Source of the DNA: Bacteroidota bacterium
Lineage (GTDB): Bacteria > Bacteroidota > Bacteroidia > Bacteroidales > FEN-979
Assembly (NCBI GenBank): GCA_030706225.1
Contig: JAUZOW010000003.1
Location: 1 to 42,183 of the forward strand
DNA length: 42,183 nucleotides
Direction: 5' to 3'
Shown: positions 8,646 through 17,337 of the stretch, in pieces
Position numbering within the stretch: position 1 is the stretch's first letter
How the letters are laid out: the number at the start of each line of letters is the position of its first letter
The notes under the pieces: model-generated
The model's database searches: none
The model's input: only the letters and a program-made list of their open reading frames with translations
Told to the model about the DNA's origin: nothing
Program-made: the position numbers and the translations under genes

Positions 8646-11600
8646 ATGAAAATAAGAAATTTTTTATGTATGCTGGCACTGGTTGTGCCGGGATTGTTTT
8701 ATGCTGAATTCGTTCATGCACAATGGAATACAAATACTTACGTCAACCTGATGATTTCTTCCTTATCCGATGATGATCAGCAATCCATAGCTACCACAGA
8801 TGGCAAAACATGGATCGCTTTTTACAGTCAGAATGGTAGTGACTATAATATGAGGGCACAATTGATCGATGCAAACGGAAATAAAATGCTGGGAACGGAT
8901 GGGATGCTTGTAAGCAGCCAGCCTACGGGATCAGCGACCTTTGTTTTTAATGTATGCATTGATGCCTCCAATAACCTGATCATTGCATGCCAGGATGAAC
9001 GTTCGGGAGGAGATCAGGCAGTGTTGTACAAAATTTCCCAATCCGGTACCCATTTATGGAGTTCTTCGGGTGTAATTCTGGGATCCGGTCTTGCTCCTTA
9101 TCCTGCTGTTTTATCGACAGGTGAAGTGGTTGTGGCCTGGAATGAGAGCAACAGCAATACGTTAAATATTCAGAAAATAACTACTTCCGGAACGCTTGCC
9201 TGGTCTACTCCGGTTCAGGTCATGGTCGGAACATCGACAACAACCCGCGGGCAAATTTTTCCCTGTACAGGCGGGAAGTTCAGTATGGTATTCCAGAAAA
9301 GAAGTTATGGGATCTCCACGACACTTTATGCCCAGATGTTTGATAACAACGGAACTTCCCAGTATACTGCAGTTCAGATATGTAATGAAACTACCAGCGG
9401 CGCCCGGTATTATTCAATTACAGGAGAAGGGGATGTTACCTATTTCGGATATTACAGTTCATCAAGCAATCGATTTAACTCCTACATTCAGCGCATTAAT
9501 GCCGACGGGAGTCTTCCCTGGGGAATAAACGGATCTCATTTCAATACAAGTACCAGCTCCGGCGACAATTACCAGGTAGAGACCAATATCGCGCAAACCA
9601 ATGGCTCTTCCTATATATGGGCAGTTGCCACTTTTTGTGATCCGAATCAGACCATTTATGGCGTTTATGTGCAGAAATTTATCAAAACAACCGGAGCACG
9701 GCAATTTACCGATCAGGGGAAAGTGGTTTATGCCGTCAGTGCCAATTGTGACAGGCAGGAAGGAGATATTGCCCTGGTTTCGGATACTCCAATGTTCATG
9801 AGTTATGATGTCTCGGAAAAGATCTATGCAACCCGTTTGGATGCTTCAGGAAATTTCGTCTGGAATCCATTCAGGGTTGAAATCAGTTCGACCACAGCCA
9901 CTGCTTCGGTCCCGAAAATGAGATACGGATTTACTCCCGACGGGCCTAACCGCTGTGCCGGCGTCTGGACGGAAAACAGAGGTTCCGGCTATAGAGGTTA
10001 TGCACAGGGAATTACCATAGGAGGACTTATCGGCCTTCACGTAGCTACCCAGAATAATGTTCCGCCTGTTATTTCTACATCCGGGGGAACGCTACAAATG
10101 GTCGATACAATAATCCCGGCAACCGCCAGCCAGAGCGTTACATGGAGCATTGTTCCCGGAACAGGACAGGCATCTATCAACACGACCGGTTTGGTTACTG
10201 CCATTTCCAACGGCACAGTATGGGCTAAAGCTGTGGCTGTACAGGATGTTACATTGAAAGATTCCCTGATGATCACAATCTCAAATCAGAGTTCCCCTCT
10301 CGTCACAACTACTGCAGCTACCAATATCGGACTTTACACTGCTACAGTCAACGGGACTGTCAACGCCAATAATTTCACCTGTACGGTGACGTTTGACTGG
10401 GGACTTACCACATCATATGGAAATACAGCAACTGCAACCCCACCGACAGTCACCGGAAATACCGTTGTACCGGTGCTTGCAAACCTTTCAGGACTAACAA
10501 CGAATACGGTGTATCATTTCCGGTGTAAGGCCACAAACTCCTACGGGACTACTTACGGACAGGACCTGACTTTTACGACTGCCTGCATTCCGGTGGGCGC
10601 TGCAGGACCGATAACCGGGCCGGCCAGTGTCTGTGCCAACTCGACAGGTAAAGTATATTCTGTCGATTCAGTATCCAACGCGACTTCCTATCTCTGGACA
10701 CTCCCATCCGGAGCATATATTACCAACGGACAAAATACACGGACCATTACCGTTACTTTCGGCGCTGTTTCCGGCAACATTTCTGTCTCCGGATCCAACG
10801 GATGCAATAGTGGCACATCCTCTTCCCTTGCTGTCACAGTGATTCCATCACCTGTACCGACGATAACCGGACCGAATTCCGCTTGCGTAAGCACGAATGC
10901 TGTCACCTATTCTACGGAAGCAGGAATGAACAGCTATGCATGGACAATCTCTTCCGGAGGAACGATCATTTCAGGCACCGGTACCAATCAGATTTCTGTT
11001 CAATGGACGGCGGCAGGATCTCAGTCGCTCACAGTGACCTATGCTTCTCCGGAAGGATGTACACCGTTTGCTCCCGCTTTTCTGGGAGTTACGGTAAATG
11101 CGGTTCCGGATCCGGCCGGAGCTGTTACAGGCCTTTCAACCGTATGTGCGGGACAGCAAGGAGTGGTATATTCCATTGATTCAGTTGCCAATGCGATAAG
11201 CTATGTCTGGAATGTTCCTACCGGAGGAACCATCGCTACCGGACAGGGCACCAGCTCAATTACCGTGAATTATGCTAATACTGCAACATCCGGTAATGTC
11301 ACCGTTTATGCTTCCAATTCCTGCGGCGACGGCCAGTCATCTTCCATGCCGGTTTCAGTTAACCCGATACCTCCTGCACCGGTAATCACTCTGAATTACA
11401 TGACGATACTGTCCAGCAATACTGCCACAGGAAATCAATGGTACAAAGACGGCTCTGCTATAACCGGAGCGACAGGACAGACCTGGAATTGTCAGCTAAC
11501 CGGTAACGGCTGGTACTGGGATGTTGTTTCACTGGAAGGTTGTTCGTCAGATACTTCGAATAATATTTATGTGATTGTCGAAGGAATCGGAAATTACCCG

Positions 11601-11855
11601 GAAAATACTTTCAGTATTTATCCGAATCCAAGTAACGGAAGGTTCTTCATTCTTGGAAACGGAAGTATTTCAGGGAATTTCGATATGTATGTGATAAATT
11701 CAATCGGAGCAAAAGTTTATTCCGCGAAGGATATAAATATCAACCGCCGGACACCGGCCACTATAGATCTGAGTTCTCTCACAACAGGACTCTATTCGGT
11801 CATTCTGCAGAACAACAATATCTGGATTATTAAGAAGGTTCTAATAGAAAAATAG
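8646..11855 (+). CDS. Large multidomain secreted protein with type A T9SS C-terminal domain
   Basis: This 1069-residue protein has a clear signal peptide (residues 1-26, ending FVHAQ). The first 460 residues form a beta-rich region with repeated LDASGNFVWNP-like strands, typical of beta-propeller folds. There follow a BIG2-type Ig-like domain (about 472-548), a fibronectin-III-like domain (about 550-648) and three PKD-like domains (about 648-908), each with a W-x-x-P/S-x-G core. The final about 80 residues start with FSIYPNPSNGRF, the type A Por/T9SS sorting signal that leads to export, cleavage and usually surface anchoring. The ATG at 8646 was chosen over an upstream in-frame codon because the signal peptide begins there. 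No catalytic domain is recognised; adhesion or matrix function is a guess. Confidence 0.88.
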   Translation: MKIRNFLCMLALVVPGLFYAEFVHAQWNTNTYVNLMISSLSDDDQQSIATTDGKTWIAFYSQNGSDYNMRAQLIDANGNKMLGTDGMLVSSQPTGSATFVFNVCIDASNNLIIACQDERSGGDQAVLYKISQSGTHLWSSSGVILGSGLAPYPAVLSTGEVVVAWNESNSNTLNIQKITTSGTLAWSTPVQVMVGTSTTTRGQIFPCTGGKFSMVFQKRSYGISTTLYAQMFDNNGTSQYTAVQICNETTSGARYYSITGEGDVTYFGYYSSSSNRFNSYIQRINADGSLPWGINGSHFNTSTSSGDNYQVETNIAQTNGSSYIWAVATFCDPNQTIYGVYVQKFIKTTGARQFTDQGKVVYAVSANCDRQEGDIALVSDTPMFMSYDVSEKIYATRLDASGNFVWNPFRVEISSTTATASVPKMRYGFTPDGPNRCAGVWTENRGSGYRGYAQGITIGGLIGLHVATQNNVPPVISTSGGTLQMVDTIIPATASQSVTWSIVPGTGQASINTTGLVTAISNGTVWAKAVAVQDVTLKDSLMITISNQSSPLVTTTAATNIGLYTATVNGTVNANNFTCTVTFDWGLTTSYGNTATATPPTVTGNTVVPVLANLSGLTTNTVYHFRCKATNSYGTTYGQDLTFTTACIPVGAAGPITGPASVCANSTGKVYSVDSVSNATSYLWTLPSGAYITNGQNTRTITVTFGAVSGNISVSGSNGCNSGTSSSLAVTVIPSPVPTITGPNSACVSTNAVTYSTEAGMNSYAWTISSGGTIISGTGTNQISVQWTAAGSQSLTVTYASPEGCTPFAPAFLGVTVNAVPDPAGAVTGLSTVCAGQQGVVYSIDSVANAISYVWNVPTGGTIATGQGTSSITVNYANTATSGNVTVYASNSCGDGQSSSMPVSVNPIPPAPVITLNYMTILSSNTATGNQWYKDGSAITGATGQTWNCQLTGNGWYWDVVSLEGCSSDTSNNIYVIVEGIGNYPENTFSIYPNPSNGRFFILGNGSISGNFDMYVINSIGAKVYSAKDININRRTPATIDLSSLTTGLYSVILQNNNIWIIKKVLIEK

Positions 11856-11900
11856 CTGCAGAGATTTCCGGAACAGGAAAATATTGCGATAATCCGGATT

Positions 11901-11932
11901 TTTCCGGCGTTCGTTGCCAGATTTCCGGCGTT
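11901..11932 (+). promoter_or_regulatory. 11-bp direct repeat with 21-base period (LytTR-like site)
   Basis: TTTCCGGCGTT occurs at 11901-11911 and 11922-11932. LytTR regulators such as AgrA and AlgR bind pairs of about 9-bp direct repeats with a period of 21-22 bases, with GTT in the core, as here (CGTT). The pair lies 36-67 bases upstream of a -7 box at 11968, an activator position. Spacing and sequence are seen; LytTR binding is inferred. Confidence 0.5.
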
Positions 11933-11967
11933 TAATAAGTCGCTGATTTTTTTTCAAAACCGGGTTA

Positions 11968-11975
11968 TATTTTTG
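11968..11975 (+). promoter_or_regulatory. -7 box in the intergenic region before LytTR gene 1
   Basis: TATTTTTG matches TAnnTTTG. There is no TTG 19-20 bases upstream, only a T-run, which fits a promoter that needs an activator bound at the direct repeat 36 bases upstream. Transcription would start near 11982. Confidence 0.5.
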
Positions 11976-11997
11976 TTCCTGTTTCACAGATTAATAA

Positions 11998-12111
11998 ATT
12001 ATCTCTGCCCTAGTTGCTGCATTATCATCTCTTCCACTGTCCCGGAAAATTAGGGGGGTTCATTAGCTCTATTAAAAGAGGGGAGGAACACCGGGGCAGG
12101 GCAGAGATAAT
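11998..12111 (+). repeat. Structured intergenic repeat, copy A
   Basis: A 114-base element bounded by a perfect 13-bp inverted repeat, ATTATCTCTGCCC at 11998-12010 and its complement at 12099-12111. Inside, CTGTCCCGG (12036-12044) can pair with CCGGGGCAG (12091-12099) with one G-U pair, and CTCTATTAAAAGAG forms a small inner hairpin. The reverse complement of a second element at 17030-17130 shares the same ordered blocks: ATCTCTGCC, CTCTTCCA, GTCCCGG, GGGGAGG and CAGAGAT. It resembles a MITE-like or palindromic intergenic repeat. No clear target duplication is visible. Confidence 0.75.
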
Positions 12112-12150
12112 CGATTTAAATTCCTCATTTTCCTTGTTTGTTATTTTGTC

Positions 12151-12179
12151 CCGTCACCAGAAAGGTGACGGAGCTTTTT
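12151..12179 (+). terminator. Intrinsic terminator in the LytTR upstream region
   Basis: CCGTCACC at 12151-12158 and GGTGACGG at 12164-12171 form a perfect 8-bp stem with a 5-base AGAAA loop, followed after AGC by TTTTTATTT. It is 140 bases upstream of the LytTR start, so it ends a transcript that begins before it. Confidence 0.75.
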
Positions 12180-12228
12180 ATTTAAACAGAAGAAAATCTG
12201 ATAAATGGGCATTTCTTCTTCCGGAATT

Positions 12229-12244
12229 TTACACAAAAGTGTAA
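12229..12244. promoter_or_regulatory. Short palindrome upstream of LytTR gene 1
   Basis: TTACAC-AAAA-GTGTAA is a perfect 6-bp inverted repeat with a 4-base spacer, 75 bases before the ATG. A weak -7-like TAACTTTA follows near 12291. It could be an operator for the regulator's own promoter; this is inference. Confidence 0.35.
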
Positions 12245-12318
12245 TGTTTCTGTAGACAAATGATACGCTGGCAGGCATTTTCAGGCTGATTAACTTTATC
12301 GCTCCTAAACCTTCTTGA

Positions 12319-13176
12319 ATGGATACCGAAAGTTTAATAGCCCAAATATATTCCCGGAAGCCTGAAAAAAAAACATCCTGCATCATGATTGATGATGAGG
12401 AATCAGCAAAGGAATCCTTTAAGGAAATCATAAGAGAATATTTTACAGATCGGCTTGTACTTCTTGGAACTGCCGGGTCCGTTAAGGATGGAGTAAACCT
12501 GGTCCGACATTACAACCCGGACATTATTTTCCTTAATATTGAACTACCGATAGAATGTGGATTTAAGCTGTTTAATTATTTCCCTGATTGTTCTTTTGAA
12601 GTCATCTTTACCACTTCTTTCAAACATTATACCATTGAAGCCATTAAATACTCTCCGATAGACTACCTTCTGAAACCCATCGATTATTTGGATCTGAAAA
12701 ATGTAATGGACCGGTATGAAAAAAAAATGCGGGATTATTCGGTTCGTCTGAAATTAGAAAAGCTCCTTTCAAACCTTTCTGCCGGAGCTGATATTAATCA
12801 GAAAGTAGCTCTTCCAATAACAGATGGATTTCAGATGGAAAAGATCAATGATATCATGTATTGCGAGGGAGATCTTAACTATTCCAGGATCCACACATCC
12901 GATGAACGAGTGTTCGTCGTTTCCCGGACGCTGAAAGAGATTGAAGGAATGCTGGATACTCCGTATTTCTTCCGTATCCATAAATCGTATCTTATCAACA
13001 TGAATTATGTTAAAATGTATTCCCGAAACGATAGCTATGGCATTTTCCTTGAAAATAATGAATGGCTGCCTGTTTCTACCCGTAGAAAAGATGAGTTTGT
13101 AACGGTTCTGACAAACTGGAGAAATAATATGGTGGGGAGAACGGGTAATGTCATGCATTCCTTGAATCATCATTGA
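12319..13176 (+). CDS. LytTR response-regulator-like protein lacking the phosphoacceptor Asp
   Basis: This 285-residue protein has a receiver domain (about 20-140) and a LytTR DNA-binding domain (about 165-270, with FFRIHKSYLINMNYV and LPVSTRRKDEF). The acidic pair D25/D26 and the conserved K119 (DYLLKP) are kept, but the phosphorylation site reads IIFLNIELP: Asn73 replaces the expected Asp, and the usual following MPG is altered to LPI. The codon is AAT, one base from GAT. Such receivers are thought to act without phosphorylation or to bind another ligand. It has a 20-residue N-terminal extension and no histidine kinase beside it. It follows a 463-base non-coding region rich in signals. Confidence 0.9.
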   Translation: MDTESLIAQIYSRKPEKKTSCIMIDDEESAKESFKEIIREYFTDRLVLLGTAGSVKDGVNLVRHYNPDIIFLNIELPIECGFKLFNYFPDCSFEVIFTTSFKHYTIEAIKYSPIDYLLKPIDYLDLKNVMDRYEKKMRDYSVRLKLEKLLSNLSAGADINQKVALPITDGFQMEKINDIMYCEGDLNYSRIHTSDERVFVVSRTLKEIEGMLDTPYFFRIHKSYLINMNYVKMYSRNDSYGIFLENNEWLPVSTRRKDEFVTVLTNWRNNMVGRTGNVMHSLNHH

Positions 13177-13388
13177 TCCCTGTTCCGGAAAAATTTCTTT
13201 GCCATACGGTTTCCCTGTTTCATGATAAATACCTGAATTTTTCTGTAACGAATCCATACTGAATTGAGGGTATTGAATTATATTTACATCACATTGCCTG
13301 AAATGAAGAAATACGGGTTCCGGTACATATAGGTAAAAAAATCACCCCGGCAGGGGAAACAGTATATTAATCATCAAAAACAAACATC

Positions 13389-14090
13389 ATGAAAAAGTAT
13401 GCTGCAGAGTTTATCGGAACCTTTTGCCTGGTATTTTTTGGCTGTGGTTCTGCAGTGATTGCCGGAATAACCGGTACCGGACCGAGTGGGATCGGATTAT
13501 TGGGCATCGCCATTGCTTTTGGTTTTGCTGTAGTTGCTATGGCATATGCTATCGGCAACATTTCGGGTTGTCATATCAATCCTGCTGTTACAATCGGAGT
13601 CCTTGCAGCCGGGAAAATGAGCTGGAAGGATGCAATCTTCTATATCATCGGCCAATGCCTTGGAGCAATCCTTGGTTCGGCTGTACTTTATCTCATTGTA
13701 TCTGGACGGCCAGGCTTTACAATGACTGAATGGGGACTTGGCTCCAATGGATGGGGACCCGGATATAACGGAGAATTCACGACAGTGAGCGCTTTTGTTA
13801 TTGAAACGGTCATGACCTTTATCTTCATTTTTGTAATTCTTGCCACTACTTCAAAAACCGGGAACACTACAATGGCCGGATTAGCCATTGGGGTCACACT
13901 GATGCTTATTCATCTTGTCACTATCCCGGTAACCGGTACATCCGTAAACCCTGCCCGTAGTCTTGGACCTGCTATCTTTGCCGGTGGAAATGCACTCGCT
14001 CAGCTCTGGCTGTTCATTCTTGCTCCCATCCTTGGCGCCTTAATAGCTGCCCTGGTTTGGAAAACAGGGTTTGAAAACGAAAAGAAATAA
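13389..14090 (+). CDS. aqpZ: Aquaporin Z-type water channel
   Basis: This 233-residue major intrinsic protein has the two NPA boxes, GCHINPAVTIGV in the first half and GTSVNPARSLGPA in the second, and six hydrophobic helices. The residue after the second box is Arg (NPAR), forming the selectivity filter. The start MKKYAAEFIGTFCLVFFGCGSA is typical of AqpZ, and length matches the water-selective group; the longer loops of glycerol facilitators are absent. It passes water across the inner membrane in response to osmotic change. The AsmA-family gene begins 21 bases downstream, so the two are probably co-transcribed. Confidence 0.94.
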   Translation: MKKYAAEFIGTFCLVFFGCGSAVIAGITGTGPSGIGLLGIAIAFGFAVVAMAYAIGNISGCHINPAVTIGVLAAGKMSWKDAIFYIIGQCLGAILGSAVLYLIVSGRPGFTMTEWGLGSNGWGPGYNGEFTTVSAFVIETVMTFIFIFVILATTSKTGNTTMAGLAIGVTLMLIHLVTIPVTGTSVNPARSLGPAIFAGGNALAQLWLFILAPILGALIAALVWKTGFENEKK

Positions 14091-14111
14091 CCATTAAATG
14101 GGGAAGGACCT

Positions 14112-17030
14112 ATGAAAAAAACTTTTAAAATCATCGGAATTTTCTTTGCTGTTGTTCTCGTATTGTTCCTTTTTTTAGTTCTTTCCCCTTTTATTTTCAG
14201 GGAGAAATTTTCTGAAATAGTTAAAAATACCGCCAATAAATCCCTAAAGACGGAAATGAACTATTCGAAACTGGATATTTCATTTTTACGCCATTTCCCC
14301 AATCTTACCATTTCACTGGAAGATTTCTCCCTGAAATCTTCGGCTCCCTTTTCAAGAGACACCCTCATCAGTGCCCGGGAGATTTCCTTCGGCATTAACC
14401 TGGCCAGCATTTTCCATGGGCCTGTCCGGATCGATAAAGTTTATTTAAACCGTGGACGTATTGTTCTGAAATACAATGAAAAAGGTGCATCGAATTTTGA
14501 TGTGGTCAGATCTTCTTCAGATACTGTAAAAACTGCTCAAACAACTCCTGCCGGGATTGCTAATATAAAAATTGAGCATATTATTGTATCCAAAACCAAC
14601 CTGATCTACAGCGACCCTTACATTCCAATGGAGATTAAAGTGCAGGGCCTCAATTACAGTGGGAAATGCGATATCACGCAGGACATCCTTCACCTGAAAT
14701 CAAGAGTGAGGATTGATTCCATTTCCGTCAGGTATGACCAGTATCAAATTGTCAGGTCAAAGCCGGTCAAGGCTAACCTGACTACCAGTATCAACCTGAA
14801 TTCTTTCGATATGAAATTTGAAAAGAATGATCTTCATATCAAGGATATTCCTTTTGAATTCCGGGGGGAATTTAATTTCCGGAAAGGCGGATACGCGTTT
14901 TCGTTATCCCTTTATTCGACAATGGGGGATGAATATCTGGGAGGGTATCTCTGGCTGATCAGCGAAAAAAACCTTTGGATCTATGTCAAAGCCGGAGCTA
15001 AGGCTAACCTTGAAAACTGGGCGAAGGGATTTGGAATTCGTGATGTTGATCTGAAAGGACTCTTTACCCTGAAAGTAGATGCTGAAGGAGAATATATTAC
15101 CGGACAAAATCCCGAAAGCAGAAAACCAGATACCATCCCTCTGAGCATTCCTAAATTCAGTGTGTCTTCTGATCTGAAGAACGGATATCTTCATTTCAGA
15201 AAAGTTCCGCAGGCAATTTCTAACATTTCCTTCAACCTGACTGCATCCTGTTCCAATAACGATTACCGTACCGTAAACCTGCAATTGGAAAATCTTAAAG
15301 CCCGGTTCCTGAAAAACCAGATAGATGGCTATATCCGGGTTAATGGAATGGATCAGTTGCCTGTGGATGCCAGGGTGACTACTCATCTCGACCTCTCCGA
15401 ATTAAAGCAGGTCGTCCCGCTTGACAGCATGGATGTCAAGGGAATTCTGGATCTGGATCTTTCGGTAAAAGGCAATTATGCTCCGGAGAAGAAGTTGTTT
15501 CCACTTGCCAAGGTGAATATTGGACTTCAGAACGGATCGGTTCTCACAAAATATTACCCCCATCCGGTGGAGGATATCCAGGCTTCGGCAATACTTATCA
15601 ATCAGACAGGGAAGCTGGCAGATACCAAAATCAATCTTGATCCCCTTTCCTTCCGTTTTGAAGGGAATCCATTTGAAATCCATGCAAATCTTTCAAATCC
15701 TGAGAATCTGGATTATGCCGTAACGGCAAATGGATCCATAGATGTCGCAAGTATTTATAAAGTTTTTTCCCGGGAAGGAATGGATTTGAAAGGCTTTATA
15801 GCTGCCGACCTGAACCTGAAAGGACGCCAGAGTGATGCAATGGCCGGCCGGTATGAAAAATTGCACAACACAGGCAAACTGGTACTTCGTGATATTGCTT
15901 TTACTTCTGAATTTCTTCCCAAACCCTTTGTTGTAAAATCGGGGATATTCCGTTTTGAGAACGATAAGATTTGGTTTGACAAGTTTGTAAGCCGGTATGG
16001 AAATTCCGATCTGACCATGAACGGCCATCTGTTCAATGTACTGAATTACCTGCTGGTTCCCAAACAAAAGCTAAAAGGGAGCTTCGACCTGCATTCCGGA
16101 TATCTGGTAGTGGATGAATTTTTAGCTCCGGAAACGACAACATCGACGGCTCCGAAATCTGCCTCGTCATCTGAAGCAAAGAATGCATCTCAGGCTCCGG
16201 AGGGAGTTATTGTAATCCCGGATGATCTGGAGATCGGATTGAAAGCGGATGTTGGGAGGATAAGTTTTCAGAAACTGAATATTAAAGATCTGGATGCAGC
16301 GGTGGAAGTCAGAGATGGGATATTACATCTCAAATCCATGAGTTTCGATGTGATCGGTTGCAAGGTTAATATGGATGCTACTTACGGAAGTATCACTCCG
16401 GTGAGTGCCTATTTTGATTTTCATGTCAAAGCGGAAGATTTTGATATTAAAAAAGCATACGATGAAATTGAACTTTTCCGGAACCTGACCACTGCGGCCG
16501 GGAAATGTGAAGGGACCGTTTCTCTGGATTATTCACTTAAGGGGAAACTGAAAAGTGGGATGGAACCCATTTATCCGTCTCTTGACGGCGGAGGAACCCT
16601 TTCCCTGAAAAAAGTAAAAGTAATGGGCTTAAAGCTTTTTACTCAAATGAGCAAAAACCTGGATCGGGAAAAGATCAATAATCCGGATCTTTCCAAAGTG
16701 GAAATAAAAACCACGATCAAAAATAATGTCATTTCCGTTGAAAAAACAAAATTGAAATTCGCCGGTTTTCGTTTTAAAGTGTCAGGGGAGACTAATTTTA
16801 ACGGAAGCCTGAACCTTAAAGCCCGGTTGGGGTTACCGCCTCTCGGTATTTTCGGGATTCCTATCCGGATCCTTGGGACACAGGATAAGCCAAAATTTAA
16901 ATACGGTCGGGGAAATAATGATGAATCGGTAGAAGAAACGCAATATTCTGATACCATTCCTGCAGATGTACTTCAAAAGATTAAAAATGTTAAAGAAGAA
17001 GATCTGAAAGATGAAACGCCTGAAAAATAA
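14112..17030 (+). CDS. AsmA-family outer-membrane-biogenesis-type protein
   Basis: This 972-residue protein has an N-terminal membrane anchor (about residues 5-29, IIGIFFAVVLVLFLFLVLSPF) followed by an AsmA N-terminal region (LKTEMNYSKLDISFLRHFPNLTISLEDF) and long beta-rich repeats facing the periplasm. The C-terminal part holds the AsmA-like segment FFRNLTTAAGKCEGTVSLDYSLKG-type pattern near 790-820. Members of this family belong to the bridge-like lipid transfer group and influence outer membrane lipid balance. Residues 690-715 are a low-complexity Ser/Ala/Thr linker. The gene follows aqpZ by 21 bases, and copy B of the structured repeat starts at its stop codon. A specific cargo cannot be assigned. 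Confidence 0.88.
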   Translation: MKKTFKIIGIFFAVVLVLFLFLVLSPFIFREKFSEIVKNTANKSLKTEMNYSKLDISFLRHFPNLTISLEDFSLKSSAPFSRDTLISAREISFGINLASIFHGPVRIDKVYLNRGRIVLKYNEKGASNFDVVRSSSDTVKTAQTTPAGIANIKIEHIIVSKTNLIYSDPYIPMEIKVQGLNYSGKCDITQDILHLKSRVRIDSISVRYDQYQIVRSKPVKANLTTSINLNSFDMKFEKNDLHIKDIPFEFRGEFNFRKGGYAFSLSLYSTMGDEYLGGYLWLISEKNLWIYVKAGAKANLENWAKGFGIRDVDLKGLFTLKVDAEGEYITGQNPESRKPDTIPLSIPKFSVSSDLKNGYLHFRKVPQAISNISFNLTASCSNNDYRTVNLQLENLKARFLKNQIDGYIRVNGMDQLPVDARVTTHLDLSELKQVVPLDSMDVKGILDLDLSVKGNYAPEKKLFPLAKVNIGLQNGSVLTKYYPHPVEDIQASAILINQTGKLADTKINLDPLSFRFEGNPFEIHANLSNPENLDYAVTANGSIDVASIYKVFSREGMDLKGFIAADLNLKGRQSDAMAGRYEKLHNTGKLVLRDIAFTSEFLPKPFVVKSGIFRFENDKIWFDKFVSRYGNSDLTMNGHLFNVLNYLLVPKQKLKGSFDLHSGYLVVDEFLAPETTTSTAPKSASSSEAKNASQAPEGVIVIPDDLEIGLKADVGRISFQKLNIKDLDAAVEVRDGILHLKSMSFDVIGCKVNMDATYGSITPVSAYFDFHVKAEDFDIKKAYDEIELFRNLTTAAGKCEGTVSLDYSLKGKLKSGMEPIYPSLDGGGTLSLKKVKVMGLKLFTQMSKNLDREKINNPDLSKVEIKTTIKNNVISVEKTKLKFAGFRFKVSGETNFNGSLNLKARLGLPPLGIFGIPIRILGTQDKPKFKYGRGNNDESVEETQYSDTIPADVLQKIKNVKEEDLKDETPEK

Positions 17031-17130
17031 ATCTCTGCCTGTCCCGGCTCCCCTCCCCATTTGCAGAACCTGATTGTCTTGTGAAGCCGGGACTTATGGA
17101 AGAGTTGTCAAATTGTTTGAGGCAGAGATT
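17030..17130 (-). repeat. Structured intergenic repeat, copy B (inverted relative to copy A)
   Basis: An outer 11-bp perfect stem, AATCTCTGCCT (17030-17040) with AGGCAGAGATT (17120-17130), encloses a 9-bp perfect stem, GTCCCGGCT (17041-17049) with AGCCGGGAC (17085-17093). Its reverse complement aligns with copy A at 11998-12111. It begins at the last base of the AsmA stop codon and is followed by CTTTTTT, so it may also act as the terminator of the aqpZ-asmA unit. The rest of the 307-base gap is AT-rich, with a perfect tandem 13-mer at 17142-17167 and no gene. Confidence 0.75.
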
Positions 17131-17141
17131 CTTTTTTGAAA

Positions 17142-17167
17142 TTTTTAAAAATTATTTTTAAAAATTA
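17142..17167. repeat. Tandem AT-rich 13-mer, two copies
   Basis: TTTTTAAAAATTA occurs twice head to tail (17142-17154, 17155-17167). It lies 170 bases upstream of the second LytTR gene. It may simply be AT-rich spacer or a curved-DNA segment. Confidence 0.6.
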
Positions 17168-17337
17168 AAAGTCGGAAAATATTTTACAAGGATTCTCAAA
17201 TATTCATTATTTCGATGGAAACCATTAAAATTGTTCAATATAGATTCAATTTTCTTTAGGAATTTTGTATTATTGCTTAAAAAGAATTAAAATGTTGGTC
17301 AATTATTATTTTTTTTTAGGAAGAAAATTGATTTGCC

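Larger units (their letters stand above)
11982..12180 (+). ncRNA. Candidate small RNA or regulated leader RNA
   Basis: Within the 463-base gap 11856-12318 there is an ordered set of signals: direct repeat, -7 box, a structured element with a 13-bp perfect outer stem and a 9-bp inner stem, and a perfect 8-bp terminator hairpin followed by T residues. No convincing reading frame lies between them. The product would be about 200 nt. If some transcripts read through the terminator they would enter the LytTR gene at 12319, making this an attenuated leader instead. Neither possibility is proven; the alternative is a repeat inserted by chance between a promoter and a terminator. Confidence 0.4.

Noticed and set aside
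12014-12244. Short plus-strand frame inside the LytTR upstream region
   Set aside because: It runs through the repeat and the terminator hairpin and has no protein-like features.
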